NCBI GenBank assembly: GCA_036023115.1
Contig: JAYKKT010000055.1
Coordinates: 10,608,501 to 10,672,500 of the forward strand
DNA: 64,000 nt
Origin: Brasenia schreberi
Taxonomy: Eukaryota; Streptophyta; Magnoliopsida; Nymphaeales; Cabombaceae
Direction of reading: 5' to 3'
The notes beneath the pieces were generated by a model. The model ran no database searches. It saw nothing but the letters and a program-made list of their open reading frames with translations, and had not been told where the DNA came from. Below are positions 1-12,675 of this stretch, piece after piece (within the stretch, counting starts at the first letter, position 1; each line of letters begins with the position of its first letter). The position numbers and the translations under genes are program-made.

Positions 1-349
1 CTTAAATAGAATAAATATTGAAAGACATAGGCACGTGCAAATCCCACGTGAAATAAAACTTGCAACCAAACAAACAAAACCCAAACACTTCGGGTATTTT
101 CAAAGAGGTTATTCGTTCAAAAAGACTTTGCCAAGCATACAGACTGACCCTTGCGCATCGGTGCAAGAAGGTCTGCTACGAAAAGAGCTCACTTGCTCAT
201 AGTCGCCTCGAAAGAACTCAGATTTCAAAAACTTACTTCGCTAGCTTGAGTAAGCTAGCTGGCACACCCTTATTATAAAAACAACTTAGACATACGAAAA
301 GGTTCACTTCAGGCCTAAGAACCGGAAGTGAGAATTTTCCGTGTCTACA
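1..349 (+). mobile_element. 3' end of a long gypsy LTR (family of elements A, B, G)
   Basis: It ends in TCTACA at 349 and aligns along its length with the last 350 bases of the element B LTR (15845-16192). It holds the U5 hairpins seen in all related LTRs: CTTGC/GCAAG around 150-166, GAGC/GCTC around 185-199 and GCTAGCTT/AAGCTAGC at 240-259. The left part lies outside the window. No primer-binding TGG follows 349, so this is not simply a 5' LTR next to its own leader. Confidence 0.8.
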
Positions 350-419
350 GACTTGAATTGAACTTGCCGAATTTGAAATATAAGTATATAAGAGTGGAAA
401 GGTTCAATGTGATTGTGTG

Positions 420-960
420 TATTGTGTATAAATGGAAAGACAACTCACACGACTTGAATTGAACCACCCGAAATGTAAATACGTACACAACTTGAATGTA
501 GAACTCACGCAGCTGGAAAATATAGAAATATGCTATATCTTATGAGCAACAAAGGCTCAAAAGGTGCGTGTGAGTGTGGAGCAAGTGCTCATGTACTTCT
601 TGGGTGCGAGTGTGAAATTTAAATGACAAACTCACACGACTTGAATGTAAATCCCCCGCAGCTGAAAGTATATAGAAATATGTTATATCTTATGAGCAAC
701 AAAGGCTCAAAATGTGCGTGAGAGTGTGGAGCAAGTGCTCACGTACTTCTTGGGTGCGAGTGTGAAATTTAAATGACAAACTCACACGACAAGAATGTAA
801 CAACCCGTAATTGAAATTGCATGGCTTTCACTAAAGTCTTGAGTAAGAACGAAAGCTCAATGTGTGTGCAATAGTGTGCAACTAAGAGCGGAAAGGCTCA
901 AGTGCACGTGCATATCTTGTGTATGTGATAAGAGCTAAGGCTCAAGTGTACGTGTGTGCT
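420..960 (-). repeat. LTR minisatellite with hairpin-bearing units
   Basis: Two long units sit about 150 bp apart (TATAGAAATATG at 521 and 671), with flanking partial units. Each carries GAGC...GGCTC or GAGC...GCTC with a variable loop followed by a GTGTGAG-like stretch. It corresponds to the 101-111 bp arrays in the other LTRs. Confidence 0.65.
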
Positions 961-1883
961 TGTGTATGAAGCACCAATATTACATCTCGGGAGGGAGACC
1001 ACGCTCCATTATTACAACCTCGTATCAAAATTGAATTGAATTTAAGAGGAGTAAGGTAAAAACCAAATTTAAACACTTACAAGTGGGCGACTTTTTCCTT
1101 GCTCGTGCTTGGGCTTGTAGTCCACCTTGGCAGCCAAGAGGGGTCTCCCTAGGTGGGCTTGAAATGAGAGAGTGTTGGGTGTTTAGACTTGGGAAAGGCC
1201 TAGGTTCGGGCTTATGAGAGAGCTCACAACATCAAGGGAGTATGGTGCGGGCTGGCTAAGGGTGAGTCACGGTTTAATGGGTGTATGGCCCTAAGGTGGG
1301 GCTGGTCCTAAGGTAAGTTAAGCAGCAGGTCACAGGTGACTGGGGTATGGCGCGGGAAGGTGAGGGGCGCGGTAGTGGCGCAACAGGGTGCGTAGGGTGC
1401 AAGGCGCGTCAGGGCGCAACAGCAGGGTGTGGCAGGGCGCGTCAGGGGCGCGCGGGGCGCGCAGGGCATAGTTGGCGCGGTAGGGGCGCGCGGGGCGCAA
1501 TGGGCACACGGCTGGGCCGGGTAGTGTCTAGGGGGAGTTTTATTTGGTTTAGGTTAGGTTGAGTTGGTTTAGGTGGTTTTAGGCTAGGTTTTGGGTTAGT
1601 TAGGGTGAGGTTTAGTGAAGTGGGTTAGGTGATTAGGCTAGGTTTAGGGTGGGGTTAGGAGGCCTACCTCTTGGAGCCGGTCCTTCTTGGTCGAGCCCAT
1701 ATCCACGCCGTGGTTGCAGGCTTCCTTAGTCGAGCCCACCTTGGTTGCAGCCCTTGTCTAGACCCACTTAGCCAATATGGCTTGAACCCACCTCACCCAA
1801 TGAGCCCACATGGCTAGGTCTCTCTCTCACTCTCTCTCCTCCCAAGCATTTCACGTGTACCATTTTGGGGACCCCCTCACCTC

Positions 1884-1892
1884 TATTTATAG
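1884..1892 (-). promoter_or_regulatory. TATA box of LTR fragment
   Basis: The minus strand reads CCTATAAATAGAGG. It lies at the same place in the LTR as the TATA boxes of the A, B and G copies. Confidence 0.55.
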
Positions 1893-2704
1893 GCAAATGA
1901 GGTGAGTCTTGGATATGGGTTTTGGATTTGGGTCTTGGAATCCAGATCCGATCCAAACACTATTTGGGTCTAGATTTCGGATATTTTGGAATCTAGATCC
2001 GACCCAAATATTTAGTTGGTTTTAGATCTCGGATCTCGGATATTTTGGATCCAAATCCAATCCAAACACCATTTGGATTTGGATCTGGATATTTGGGTCC
2101 AAATTCAGTCCAAATTTCTTTTCTTCAATCCTTCTTGGCATTTTTCGAGACGGACGGTTTGTGCAGGCCCTGGCTTCATCAGCGCTTCGTCTTGTATTGG
2201 GTTTTCCCCAACTTTGTTGTCCGAACTCCTTCTCACCTTTCTGGACTTCATTTGAACTCATTTTCATCGTTTCTAGCTTGGATTTTTGCTGCTTGGGTGG
2301 ATGCTCTTGGCTTGGCTTTTGGTACTCCGGGCTTGCAGTCTGCTTCGGGCTTGAGCCTTCCTTTTGCCTTTTGCCTTTTGACCCTAGCTTTTATTAGGCC
2401 ATGGGCCTTCCTTTCGCCTTTTGCCTTTTGACCCTAGCTTTTATTAGGCCATGGTGCTTTCTTTGGGCTTCTGAACCTGTTTCTGAGGCTGCTTTTGAAT
2501 TCAGGCTTCCCCTGTTAGATTTTGGCTTTTTGAAAAAATTGGGACTTGGCCCATATGGAGAAATTCAATTTGAATAGGGTTTAAACCAAAATTTCGAGCC
2601 TTTACAACTCCTAGGTTTTCGAAAACTCTAGGATCTGGTTTTGAAATGTATTTTCAAACCAGGTGTTTGTTTTTGAAATTCATTTTATTTTGGGGTGTTT
2701 ATAA

Positions 2705-2981
2705 AAGGTAAACTGCCTGAGGTTATCATCCTCTGAAGACGATCTTAAAAAGGAAAAATCCTGCCAATTTGGTCTTGAGGGCAAAATAGTCATTTTACAA
2801 GATTTTGTCCAAATTTGAATTTTTTAGAAAAGGATACAATATTCCATCTTCTTAAGACTGCTATAAAATTTTGATACCAAAACGAGCCCATTCGATGCAT
2901 TTTACTTAAAAACTCAAAGTTGCCAAAAATAGCCAACTTTTTGAAGATGAACAATTTCATAAAAATTTTGGGTGTTTACTG
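2705..2981 (-). mobile_element. LTR start fragment of the E/F type
   Basis: On the minus strand it begins GTAAACACCCAAAATTTT at 2981 and aligns with the first 290 bp of LTR E (31528 onward), including the shared phrase CCCTCAAG.CCAAATTGGCAG. Its inner part also matches 38087-38243, the corresponding part of LTR F. It directly abuts the preceding LTR fragment, which suggests nested or recombined insertions. Confidence 0.6.
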
Positions 2982-3740
2982 TAGGTATCCAAATACCTCA
3001 AGAATGATTTAGTCTAAAAGCTAACATCTATAGATTTCCAAATTGATAAGTTTCATAGAAATTGAAAACTTATGTAGAGGTATAAGTATTTTACTGAGAC
3101 CCTAAATCTCAATCACAAATACTATTCAAATTTCATAATAGTATTCGGTTAAAAGCATTTCTCATAATTTTATTTGATCATCTAATAACCCAAAAAGATA
3201 AATAAAGATTCTAAATAAAACTCCATAGTCGAGAGTAACTCACCTGTTATTCGCTTTCCTTTTATACATTGTAGACTCAAATCAAGTTCTTCTCACAATC
3301 GCTTTCTTGCCCGAGTGGGCAAGAATTAGTTCTTATGCTACAAAATTCTTATCTTAAAGCGGAATGACACTCTTTCTATGATGAATCTCTATTAGTCAAC
3401 ATACATATACCATAAAGGAAAGGAAGAGAGAAAAAAGAAGGGGACACCCTTGCTTTATTTATTGCCTTGCACTTGGATGGGAGAAAAATTGGAGAGATGA
3501 GAGATCATTATATTGGAAAGATGCTACATGGATGGTGTGAAACCCTTGTTTATATGAAGGATCCACTAATTACATTATAAAGGAAATACAAATGACAAAT
3601 CTGCATAAATCTTCCCATAAAAAGAATCTCAAATTCTACAAGACAATCTGATTTTTAAGAGTTGGAATTTATTTCCTTGTAGTCCACTAAAAATCTTGCT
3701 ATCAATATTAAGTTTCTTTGGTTACATTAATGATTTCCTT
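2982..3740 (+). repeat. Decayed LTR-like segment
   Basis: AT-rich DNA without a coding region. Positions about 3025-3110 resemble the plus-strand LTR phrase found in E at 33745-33820 (CTATAGATTTCCAA, then a TTCATAGAAAT-like run). A 9-bp perfect hairpin, TTCTTGCCC-GAGT-GGGCAAGAA, lies at 3304-3325. No boundaries are visible, so the assignment is tentative. Confidence 0.35.
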
Positions 3741-6424
3741 AGTCAATGAGTCTCTCTCCTAAGACATGAATGCCAATTATCATCTCCTCTCTTTCACCTT
3801 CATACACAACAATTTTCCTTGTAAAATCGTCTTGTCATTTTGGTTTTGCGTAGTCCTTGATTATCAAACCTTTTTCATCAATAATTTTGTTAAACTGAAA
3901 AGCATTAAAAGTTGGATTCAGATTTTTCATTCCTATGATGCATATAGATTTATCATACTACATGATATTAAATTTTTGACAACTTCAACCATTTTCATGA
4001 AAATGGAAATTGTTAGCTACCTCTTTTTCTGTTTGATTCAGCTTTTCTATTCTCACACCACCTAGATTTATATGTGAGCTTCCATGGTGTTCAGCCTTAT
4101 GTATGCCATGTATACATTATATATATAGGTATATATTACATAAATATGATTAATATATATGAATATTATGCAAAACCACATATCCTATCATCACATACAT
4201 ACATATGCATATTTTATGTGAAGACACACACATATGTATATATTTAAGGTAAACATGTACATATTTGATGATACTATATATATACACTCACCTAGTATTA
4301 TAATATATATAAGACTTATGTTATGTAAATATATATATAGATTCGTTTTTCAGTTATTACATATAAATATGTTTATATATTTATATATTACATTCATATT
4401 CATGTATTTGAAGTTAGATGTCTTGTCATACGACGTACCATGAACCACATATGTGATGGAGTGCAAGACAAGTTAGATACTTTTTTCTTAATAAGAGCAG
4501 GATTGCTAATTTTCATAAAGAGATTTTTATGTTAATTCAAGAAGATTTTCTTTCCAAATCAAATCAATAAGACTGCCTAAAATCCTTTTCCTTAAAACCC
4601 ATTGGCGTTCTTTAAAAAGAGATAATATTTAACCTTTTGGGTGGCTTCTTTAAAAGGGAAAATGTTTAACCTTTTGGAAAAGGTGAATTTGTTTTCACAA
4701 AATAGGTTTTAAATAATAATTTTTTAAAGCATCATGAAAATGATACTTGAATCTGTTCTTGCATGAGGATAAGTCATTAGTAATGCATTTCTTTTCTCTG
4801 TCATGGTATTTTGAGTATATACCCATATTTAATTGTCCTTGAGTCTCTTCTCAAGTATCCTCAAGACATACTTATAGATAACTTGAGTCTTTTTTAAAGT
4901 ATCCTCAATTTATCGCATGGGTCTCTCTTAACCTTTAGGCCTCCCTCTAACCCATTTTCTCAAAAGAATGCAATGATAGTTAGTAGGGTTGCAATTACAA
5001 GTATGCACCACCACATTAAATCAAAAGTAGTGGTGAGATTTATCCCAAATGATGAGTTCTTCCTCCAAAGTACCCGATGGAGTTAATCCAAAAAAGTAAT
5101 GCCTCATAAAAATACTACAAACACAAAAGACCTCTAGCAAGATCAAGTGAATGCATCTTAGAAGAAGAAAACCTATAAAAATTATTTAGCAAATCATAAA
5201 AGAGTAAAAATCTTTGAAAACTATGATAGCATGCTAGTGAAAACATGAATGAAGTAATCCCAAGATAAAACAAGGGTAGAATGAGGTAGGAGCAAAATGA
5301 AGGTGTAGACATAAGTGATACATAGAGTGAAAGTGAAGTAAAGGAGAAAAGTCCTAACTCGGATGGAGAGAGCCCAAAGTAGGCTCAAAAAGACCTTTTT
5401 GAATAAGAAAGGACTATCACATAAGAGCAATGTTAGGTCTAACATCTCTAACATGATACAAAGAAGACATCAAACCTAATGCCAAAATGAGAACAAGACT
5501 TGACTCCTATCATGACTCAAAAATATAAAAAATGCTCCAACTTGTAAGAAAATATATTTATATAATGAGATGCAACATGAATGTGACCATATATATGACG
5601 TGATGTAATGAAGTGTACGGTCTCAACCTTGATGGGACGAAGGATGCCCCTGCTAAAATTCTACAATGGAGATAAAACAGTATAAGCCAAAAGAAAGAAA
5701 AGAATACAACTCTTTACACAGACAAGAACAATCATGCAAGTCAACTCTTTGTAAGTGATCATAGTTCATGTGTAAGTTTTGAAAAATTATAAAGTATTTT
5801 CGAAAAAGAATCTCTCTTTGAGTGAACCACTTGAAATAAAATCAAGAAGAAAAAGGTATTCCTACTTAGCTCCTCTCATATACTAATAGAGGAAGACAAT
5901 AATACCAATTTTGGTGATCAAAGTCTTAATTTTCAAAATTCCAAAAATAATCATCCCATAACCTATAGACAAATAGATAGCCTAAGACTCTTAAATTCAA
6001 ATGGAGCATGAATCTCTCCTCAAATGTAATAAAATATCAAGGCTGAATATGTATAAAAGCACAATATTCTTCAAATACAAGAAGATATATAATAAGAGTA
6101 CAAAGGATGATAATTTGAAAATTGAACTTAATTTTGCCTTTTGTTTTCTTTTCACTTTTCAATATTTTTCTTTTTCTTCTTCCTACTTTTCTTCTCTTTT
6201 CCTTTCCCCCTTTTTTCATGGCTTTTGGCTTTTCACTTTTTTCTCAAAGTATAATATTTTAATGTATATACAAAATAAATATATTAATGAAGAAAGGATA
6301 TGTGAGGTAGGCTTCAAAATCCATTATATTGAGTACAAACACTACAACACACAACATGGAAGAAAAAAGACACTTACCTGCGAGTCAAAATACAAGTCAT
6401 CATTCAATAAACATCAGGGATAAT
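3741..6424. other. AT-rich stretch with no recognisable gene
   Basis: Short open frames (for example 3766-4065 plus and 5221-5454 minus) have no recognised domain and AT-driven composition. The last 300 bases (about 6120-6260) are rich in TTTTCTTTT runs, as in the 3' UTRs of the Tat-like elements nearby, and may be the 3' UTR of element C. A GGATGCCCCTGC at about 5640 could be a decayed polypurine tract read on the minus strand, but no LTR start follows it. Confidence 0.4.
4110..4400. repeat. TA/CATA-rich low-complexity tract
   Basis: Interrupted runs of TATATA, CATATA and ACATA give an imperfect microsatellite. No coding sense is apparent. Confidence 0.7.
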
Positions 6425-7330
6425 ATTTATTTAAATATTGGATGTTCATTGTGCTAGACAAGTCTCTACCATCAACATCTGTGAGCTAATAAGAATTATC
6501 AAAAGTAATCATTTTTACAACATAAAGCCCCTCTCAATTTGGACCCCACTTACCTAAAGGATGAGGGCCTCTATGGTGTATCAATTTAAGAATAAGATCG
6601 CCTATTTGGAATTTTTGTGCATGAATGTGCTTAGCATAATGCCTATAGAATCAATGCCTATATGATTGTGTATGCTCACCAATAAGTAATCACTTCTCAT
6701 CCAAAAAATCCAACTCTAGTAATTAGTCTTATGCTGGATATCAATTGACATCTCAAGACATGTAGTCATGTGAAGGGATGGAAACTGAACCTTCATAGGT
6801 AATACGGGCTCTATGTCATATACTAGCTCAAATGGTGTGACAATAGGAGTCCTGATAGAAGTCCTATATACCAATAATGCATCATGGAACTTCTCATGCC
6901 AAGTTCGACCTTGTCTACTATTTTTTCTATAAGGTTTTATTGGTTGCCTCTGCCAGACTATTTCCTTGAGGATAGTAAGGTGAGGAAAAATGTTGTGTAA
7001 TCCCAAGGGAATGACAAAACATATCGACATACTCATTATTGAAATGAGTCTCATTATTACAAATGATATCTCTAGAAATACCAAAACAACAAAATGTTTT
7101 TCCTAATGACTATGTTGCCATACACCTCTAGACAAGTACATGACTTTGACCAATTTGATGAAGTACTCTATGGCAACTAAGATGAACCTATTACCATTAG
7201 ATGTATGTGGAAATATGGGACTCATGACAACAAATTCCTACATGGGACTAACTTCTAAATACAACTCTCATGTGTGCCTCACATACATGTGGCAATCATG
7301 ACTTAAAGTGAACCAATGATAACCTGCTCT
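6425..7330 (-). pseudogene. Element C integrase, broken
   Basis: The longest open piece is 6716-7084 on the minus strand. Its middle carries the stretch RTWHEKFHDALLVYRTSIR followed by TPFELVYD, the conserved region between the integrase core and C-terminal domain of Tat elements; element A has RTWHEKLDEPLWAYRTSIR at the same place. Positions 6425-6720 align with the A integrase C-terminal region (49764-50010). The catalytic D,D and E are not recoverable in an open frame. Integrase would join element DNA to the chromosome; this copy cannot. Confidence 0.75.
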
Positions 7331-8295
7331 AAGAATCTTCGTTGCCATCATTTATGCACCAACATGACCACTGCAATCTCCCTTGACACCCAACATAATA
7401 GTCTCAACCTCAACTTGATCAATACATCTTAGTAAGACACTAAAGAATCCCTTCTTGTGGTCTTTTAGTCTTTATAGTACTATATGATGGAAACTCCTCT
7501 CTCTCTCAAGGAAAACCTCGATGTCATGAAACCAAGATAAACCATCATTTATAGGCTCAACACAACACATGGTATACTTAGTAGAAGTAGGTTCATAAGC
7601 AAGATGGGCTAACTTTTGAAGTTTGATAGATCTAGTACATAGAGACCCATACCAACTGCAAAAGATGAGGCTAGAGAAGATAAAGTATTAATAAAAGTGC
7701 TATCCTCCCTCCCTATATGTGTGAAAGAACAATTATCAAATTGCTATACTAAACTCTAAGTAATTCTGTGATAGGTGATCATGTTTTACCTACCAAACTT
7801 AAGTAACTTGGTTTATGACTAAGAGAGAATCAAAACACATCAACTTGAGTAGCACCTGGACTTAAGCAGATCTTCAGGCCTTTGAGAGCCTCATACTCAA
7901 CAATATTATTGAAACACTCGAAGTCTAGTTGGAATGAAAGAGGGATCTCTGATCCCTAAGAGAAAATTAAGACAACCCTAATGCTTACCCCGACTCGAGT
8001 CCTAGAACCGTTGAATTGTATTTTCCAAGTATGATTGACTTCCTCACCTGAAAGCACATGGTGCTTCCAAATGTCGATCATCGCAAGGATCAGCTCATAT
8101 GGAACATGATCATACACCAGGACTTATCATCTAAAGGTAAACTCGCTAAGTGATCGGCAAAGGCTTGACCTTTTAAGAACTTCTGGGACTGATATCTAAG
8201 GTCATATTTCATGACAAGTAACTGCTATTTACCAAGCCTACTTGTGAGGATAGGCTACTTAAAAGATACCTAATTGAGTCTAAATTGGAGACAAC
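7331..8295 (-). pseudogene. Element C integrase N-terminus and aRNase H, broken
   Basis: Minus-strand remnants of the zinc-binding part of integrase lie at about 7330-7500. A remnant of the archaeal-type RNase H lies near 7840-8010, where the sequence corresponding to the NNIAEYEAL motif of element A can be followed through frameshifts. No frame longer than about 60 codons remains. Confidence 0.55.
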
Positions 8296-9300
8296 TCAAA
8301 CCTTAGTAGACAACATGTAAGGGTACAACTTTTGAGTTGCCCACAATAATACTAAACAATTCTTTTCTAACCGCCTGTACTTGTACTCATACCTAACTAA
8401 GGTTTTTGAGATGTAGTATATGAAAGACTCAGTCTTTCCATCATCCTCATAATTTGCTAGGAGGTTTCTCAATAATGACTCACAATCAAGACATGTACAG
8501 AAGGAGTGGATGATCAAGTACATGGGTCTAAGGATAGAGAGACTCGAGAGATACAACTTTAGGCAATCAAAGGATGTCTGACACTTGTAATTCCACTCAA
8601 AGTGGGCATTCTTCTAGAGTAACCAGTTAAATAGTTCACATCTTGTGGCTAAGTTAGAGACAAACCTTCATATGGCTTGGATTCGACCTTGGAGACTCCT
8701 AAGTTGGGACACATTGGAGGGTGGTGACATATTAATGATGGCTCAAACCTTGGAGGGGTCAACTTCTATACTCCTTTGGTTGACCAAGAATGCTACAAAG
8801 ACAAACTTAAGGGGGTTCAATTTTAGGATATATTTATGTAAATGATCAAACACCTAAAATAATGACTCTAGGTGTGTGACTCTTTTTCTAGATTTTACTA
8901 AGATGTCATCGAATAGACCTCCATGAACTTATGAATCTAATCATGAAAGATCATCATCATGACCCGTTGATATGTCGCTCTAGCATTTTAGAGTCCAAAA
9001 AGTAAATAAGTATCCTAATGAGTCATAAACACAATCTTATATTGTTTCTAGGATGCAACTTGATTTAGTTATATTTAGAGTAACCATCCATAAAGGAAAA
9101 GAATTCATAACCAATAGTACTATCGACTATGAGGCCAATACTTTGCAAAAAAAGTCATCCTTAGGAATGACTTTGTTTAGGTTCTTAAAGTCAATGTAGA
9201 CTCTAACTTTTCTGTTAGGTTTCTTGACTTTGATAATATTGGAAACCTCGAAAGAATCTATAGTCTAGATGAACCCATTCTTAAGTATTTTTCTTTAGGC
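8296..9300 (-). pseudogene. Element C reverse transcriptase and RNase H, broken
   Basis: Positions 8296-8556 encode an open RNase H piece with ANYEDD and IYYISKTLVRYEYKYR, matching AQYEDD and FYISKTLLAYERNYQ of element A. Positions 8600-8800 align at DNA level with 52100-52240, the part of A after the active site. Near 8915 the catalytic Asp-Asp (GATGAC) and following ILVKS codons remain, but the preceding Tyr-Val codons have lost one base, so the active site is frameshifted. Confidence 0.75.
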
Positions 9301-10264
9301 TCTTTGACTTGGAGTTTAAATTCATGATGGATCTTTCTAAGTTTTTATCTTACTGGTTTTACAATAAGGTCTGTGATAAGATGTTGTTCAATTACTTCTA
9401 GGTCTAACCTGGGCATATCTTAACATATCCAAACAAATAAGTCCTTATTCTTTTGCAAGAACTTACCAAATACCTCCATTTCAAATTCAGTCAAACAAAC
9501 ACTTATTATGATCATCTTGAGGTTGGACGCAAACTCTAAGTTACTTTATATGAAGTCTCCTCTTACGAGGCTAGAAGGTTTTTCTTTATGCTTTAGGACT
9601 TGACCAAACTCAGGAAGGGCAACAATATCATTATTGTCTCCCCAAACTCATATGTTGCATCCTTATTGCCCATGCTTTCTCCTACCTTGTAGTTATGGAT
9701 GATGATTGGAGGCTGCAAGATAATGTTCGAGGTGGAGAAGGGTTGTGGTTGATAAAGAGAGTTAATGCATATGTAAGAAGATGTCCGAAGGAGTAGAGTA
9801 TTGTGAACAAGGAAAATAGCTCTAAAGATATACTAGACCTATTAGGGATTATAAGAACAATAGAAAACAAATATTATTTTTGTTTTTCTATATTTTCTAA
9901 TTTTTTTTGGTATTTTATTTTTTTTGTTTTTTTAGGATTTTTAATATATAATATACAAGACTATGTAATCTTAGGTATGTCCCCTATTAGTGCTTAGAAG
10001 AAAGGTCTATGTCAACTTGAAGAAAATTTTCCTTACTTGGGAAGGAGGAAAAAGGACCAAGATAAGAATTAAGGCTCGAAAATAATGATATGAGGCCAAA
10101 GCAATCATGCCTAGGGTCATTATTGTCCCTATCAAAGGCGACTATGTGATGGGAGGAAGGTAGGTCCCGAAAGGCTTTAGCCCAAACTCAAAAGTAGAAT
10201 GTTGAGAAATAGAATCAGTAAAAGAATCCTATTCTAAGCCAGATTTATCGTATTTGACATATGA
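9301..10264 (-). pseudogene. Element C RT N-terminal and linker region, degenerate
   Basis: Positions 9180-9420 still align with the beginning of the A RT domain. Positions 9420-10264 are too decayed to read but lie where the pol N-terminal linker should be. The A/T-rich stretch near 9880-9950 resembles the TTTTTGG-rich linkers of D (41390-41600) and A (53330-53480). Confidence 0.45.
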
Positions 10265-11220
10265 CTATAGTTGTGGATAGATTCTGATTGTGAGCTCAAA
10301 GTTCCTGGAATGGAGTATATCCCATGGATAGTAACATCCAGCAAACCTTACTAAAACAAGCAAAAGAAAGGTATTCAAAAAATGATTATAACAAACCTTT
10401 AGGAAAGAATCATCTATACATTTTTCTAAGTGATAAACTCTAGGATGGTTATAATAATCAATAACAATAACTTGGGAGGAAGTATGAGCAATAGTCAAAG
10501 TAAGGTCAGGATTTGAACAACTAAAGGGACTAGTCATAACAAAAGGTGAGATTCTGAGAATGGAATATCAGAACTAGGACCTCATGTAGCTAGAAGGCAC
10601 AACCTTTAGATCATAAATCCAAAGACGATCTAAAGTAAGCTGTAAGATATGTTTAGGTTCATAACATAAAATTGGGTCTGGTGAACGATAAAATTAACTT
10701 CAATGGTGAGAATGATGATACTCTCTCAGGTGAAAATGTAGTTGTCATAACCTACTATTTGGATATTTGTGGAGGTTAGATGATCTTTGGTGATATCAAT
10801 CTAGAGGACCACCCTAAGAGAGAGTGTTGAGGTCTCCACCTCCATATACAAGACACCTTGTTGAGGATGTTTTCTATGATCTTTTTATGAGTAGATGACA
10901 ATTTTATGAGTTCTAGGATGGACATGTGAACTTGAGTTTTTTCAAGGTGATGTTTAAAGTCATTCAAGTAAGAGATCCTTCCTCCTAACATGGGTTGTCA
11001 CTGAAATTTTGAGAGTTCAAATTTTTATAGGTTCAAATCTAGGTCTAAGTTGATCTCTAAGATGTTTAGGTTTGTAAATTTGACCTAACTGAGTGATCTC
11101 ATCCACATGTGGATGGTTTAAAGAAGTAGGAAAATGATCAGTAGAGGGTATCCCAAAGGATGATAGAATGTTAGGATTCTTGAGTTGAGAAGTTCCTAGG
11201 ACCAAGTATGATAACAAAAT
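10265..11220 (-). pseudogene. Element C gag C-terminus / protease region, broken
   Basis: The minus-strand piece 10776-10991 contains VHMSILELIKLSSTHKKI, matching IHMSILELIQTSPRHRLV of element A just upstream of its protease. Piece 11017-11217 contains GQIYKPKHLR, matching SGRIYQPPHLR of A. The 10265-10537 open piece lies where the protease should be, but I see no Asp-Gly-Gly active-site motif in it. Confidence 0.6.
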
Positions 11221-11748
11221 TTTGCTTCATAAGGAATTGATGAGGTAGTAGGGGTCTGACCTTAGACTTGGGATCATACTCCTTAAGAGTGAACACTATA
11301 TAGGTTAAAGTAGACTCAGAATCAATAGAAGTTAAAAAAGTAATGTGAGAAATGGAAGAATGTACATGTAGGCTAAAGGGTGGAGTAATTGTTATATAGT
11401 AAGGTGAACAATAACCCGAATACCTTAGACTTGTTGGAGGGGAAGTTGAGGTGCATTCATGCAAGGGTGTATTTGGAGAGGTATGGGTATATTATAGAGA
11501 TTGAGATGTGTATTATGAAAATACAGGTGTATATTCTAGAGATTGCAATGTGCACTCAGAGATGCAACGGTATATTATGAGGATTGAGGTGTAACATTTT
11601 GGACATTCACCATTTCCTCAGTGACTCGGTCCATTTACATATTTGAATCCAACAGTAAATATGAAAGAGAATACGTTGCAAACATTATCTTGTAAACATC
11701 AAATGAGAAAGGTATTAACATCCGTTGCAAACATGATCAAATGAATCG
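11221..11748. other. No recognisable feature
   Basis: Probably the gag side of element C, grading into unidentified DNA. The junction with element B is sharp near 11749, where similarity to the element A 3' UTR begins. Confidence 0.4.
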
Positions 11749-12675
11749 AGTGTGAGCTTGGGATAAGTCCTCCCCTCTTCTCTTCTCCTTCCAAAAGGAA
11801 AACAAAGGCCCAAATAAAGGGAATTTCCCATCCAAAGTATCTTTCCAAAAAGAAAGAAATCAGAATTCAAAAGGAAAAATCGATTCTCTTGTGAAAAAAA
11901 AGAGGGATTAAAGAAAAAATAGCCCCAAAGGGAGACCCTCTATGAAAAAAAGGAAAAAGAGGCCAAAAAGCTCAAAAAGAGCAGTTTTCTGCCTTCGATG
12001 CCTTAAACCACGGGACGCTTCAGAAGGGGCCGTGGTATCTCTTTCCCATCCCTGGCTTATCCCAAGCTAAAGCATCGTTCATTTCAAGGAATCCTAAAGT
12101 AAAAATAGGATTTACTTGAATTTCATCTTGTTTGAGAATTCGACGTTTCGAGTAAGACGTAAGAATTTGAAATATAGCTTGTTTTCTCACAAAACCTCCG
12201 CTAGATAAGCGAGTGTCAAGACTCAAACAAAGGCAAACATGAAGAGCTCGAGATCCTTAGGATTGAGACTCAAGACAGTTGTCCCTTTTGTAAATAACTT
12301 TTGTAAATAGATTTTGAAAAGTCGAACATCGAACAGCATAGGATTTGCTCACTTGGAGCAGTAGGCCTTGAAAGTCTCGAAAGTTTGACCATATCTGGTC
12401 TCTGGGAGGTCGCCACTCTTGGCACCACACCCATGTCATGCATCTACGTTCCACGCATAGCATTTGCATAACATGATCCCATTTTAGGTCCAGAAACCCT
12501 TTTGTATATCCCTTTGACGTGATATCTCCTCCTACCAGGGTTTTAAAAGTGAGATTTTGCTAAAGATTGGGACGATCCCATATTTTCGTGGTTAGATCTA
12601 GGGAGATATTGAAAGGGGTGTTTGTCATCTTTGCCCTGATCCAAATCGATTTGGACAAGGTCAAAGAGGGGCATT
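11749..12675 (+). mobile_element. Element B: 3' UTR with polypurine tract
   Basis: This is the reverse complement of the element A 3' UTR (48591-49520), nearly collinear over 927 bases, so B lies on the plus strand. It ends in a purine-rich tract (CAAAGAGGGGCA, about 12662-12673) directly before the LTR start at 12676. Upstream coding sequence of B is absent; the left end is cut at about 11749. Confidence 0.85.

Larger units (their letters stand above)
350..2704 (-). mobile_element. Truncated LTR, same family, opposite orientation
   Basis: Read on the minus strand it begins as TATAAACACCCC at 2704 and passes through the landmarks of the A/B/G LTRs: the GGATTT-rich block (about 2030-2100), degenerate TTAGG-like repeats (about 1555-1660), a TATA box (1884-1892), the GGAG/CTCC hairpin (about 985-1022) and minisatellite units with GAGC/GCTC hairpins (420-960). 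The U5 end is missing where it abuts the 1-349 piece. It is the most diverged member of this family in the window. Confidence 0.7.
6425..11220 (-). mobile_element. Element C: internal region of an old Tat-like Ty3/gypsy retrotransposon
   Basis: The order on the minus strand, from high to low coordinates, is gag/protease linker (11217-10265), RT (about 9300-8560), RNase H (8556-8296), aRNase H remnant (about 8010-7840) and integrase (about 7500-6425). This is the order of element A, and every block aligns with it at DNA or protein level. Frameshifts and stops occur throughout and no LTR or PBS could be joined to it with confidence. It appears to be the oldest coding element in the window. Confidence 0.8.

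Noticed and set aside
3766..4065. 99-codon frame as a small protein
   Set aside because: Phe/Ile/Lys-rich composition reflects AT bias; no recognised motif.
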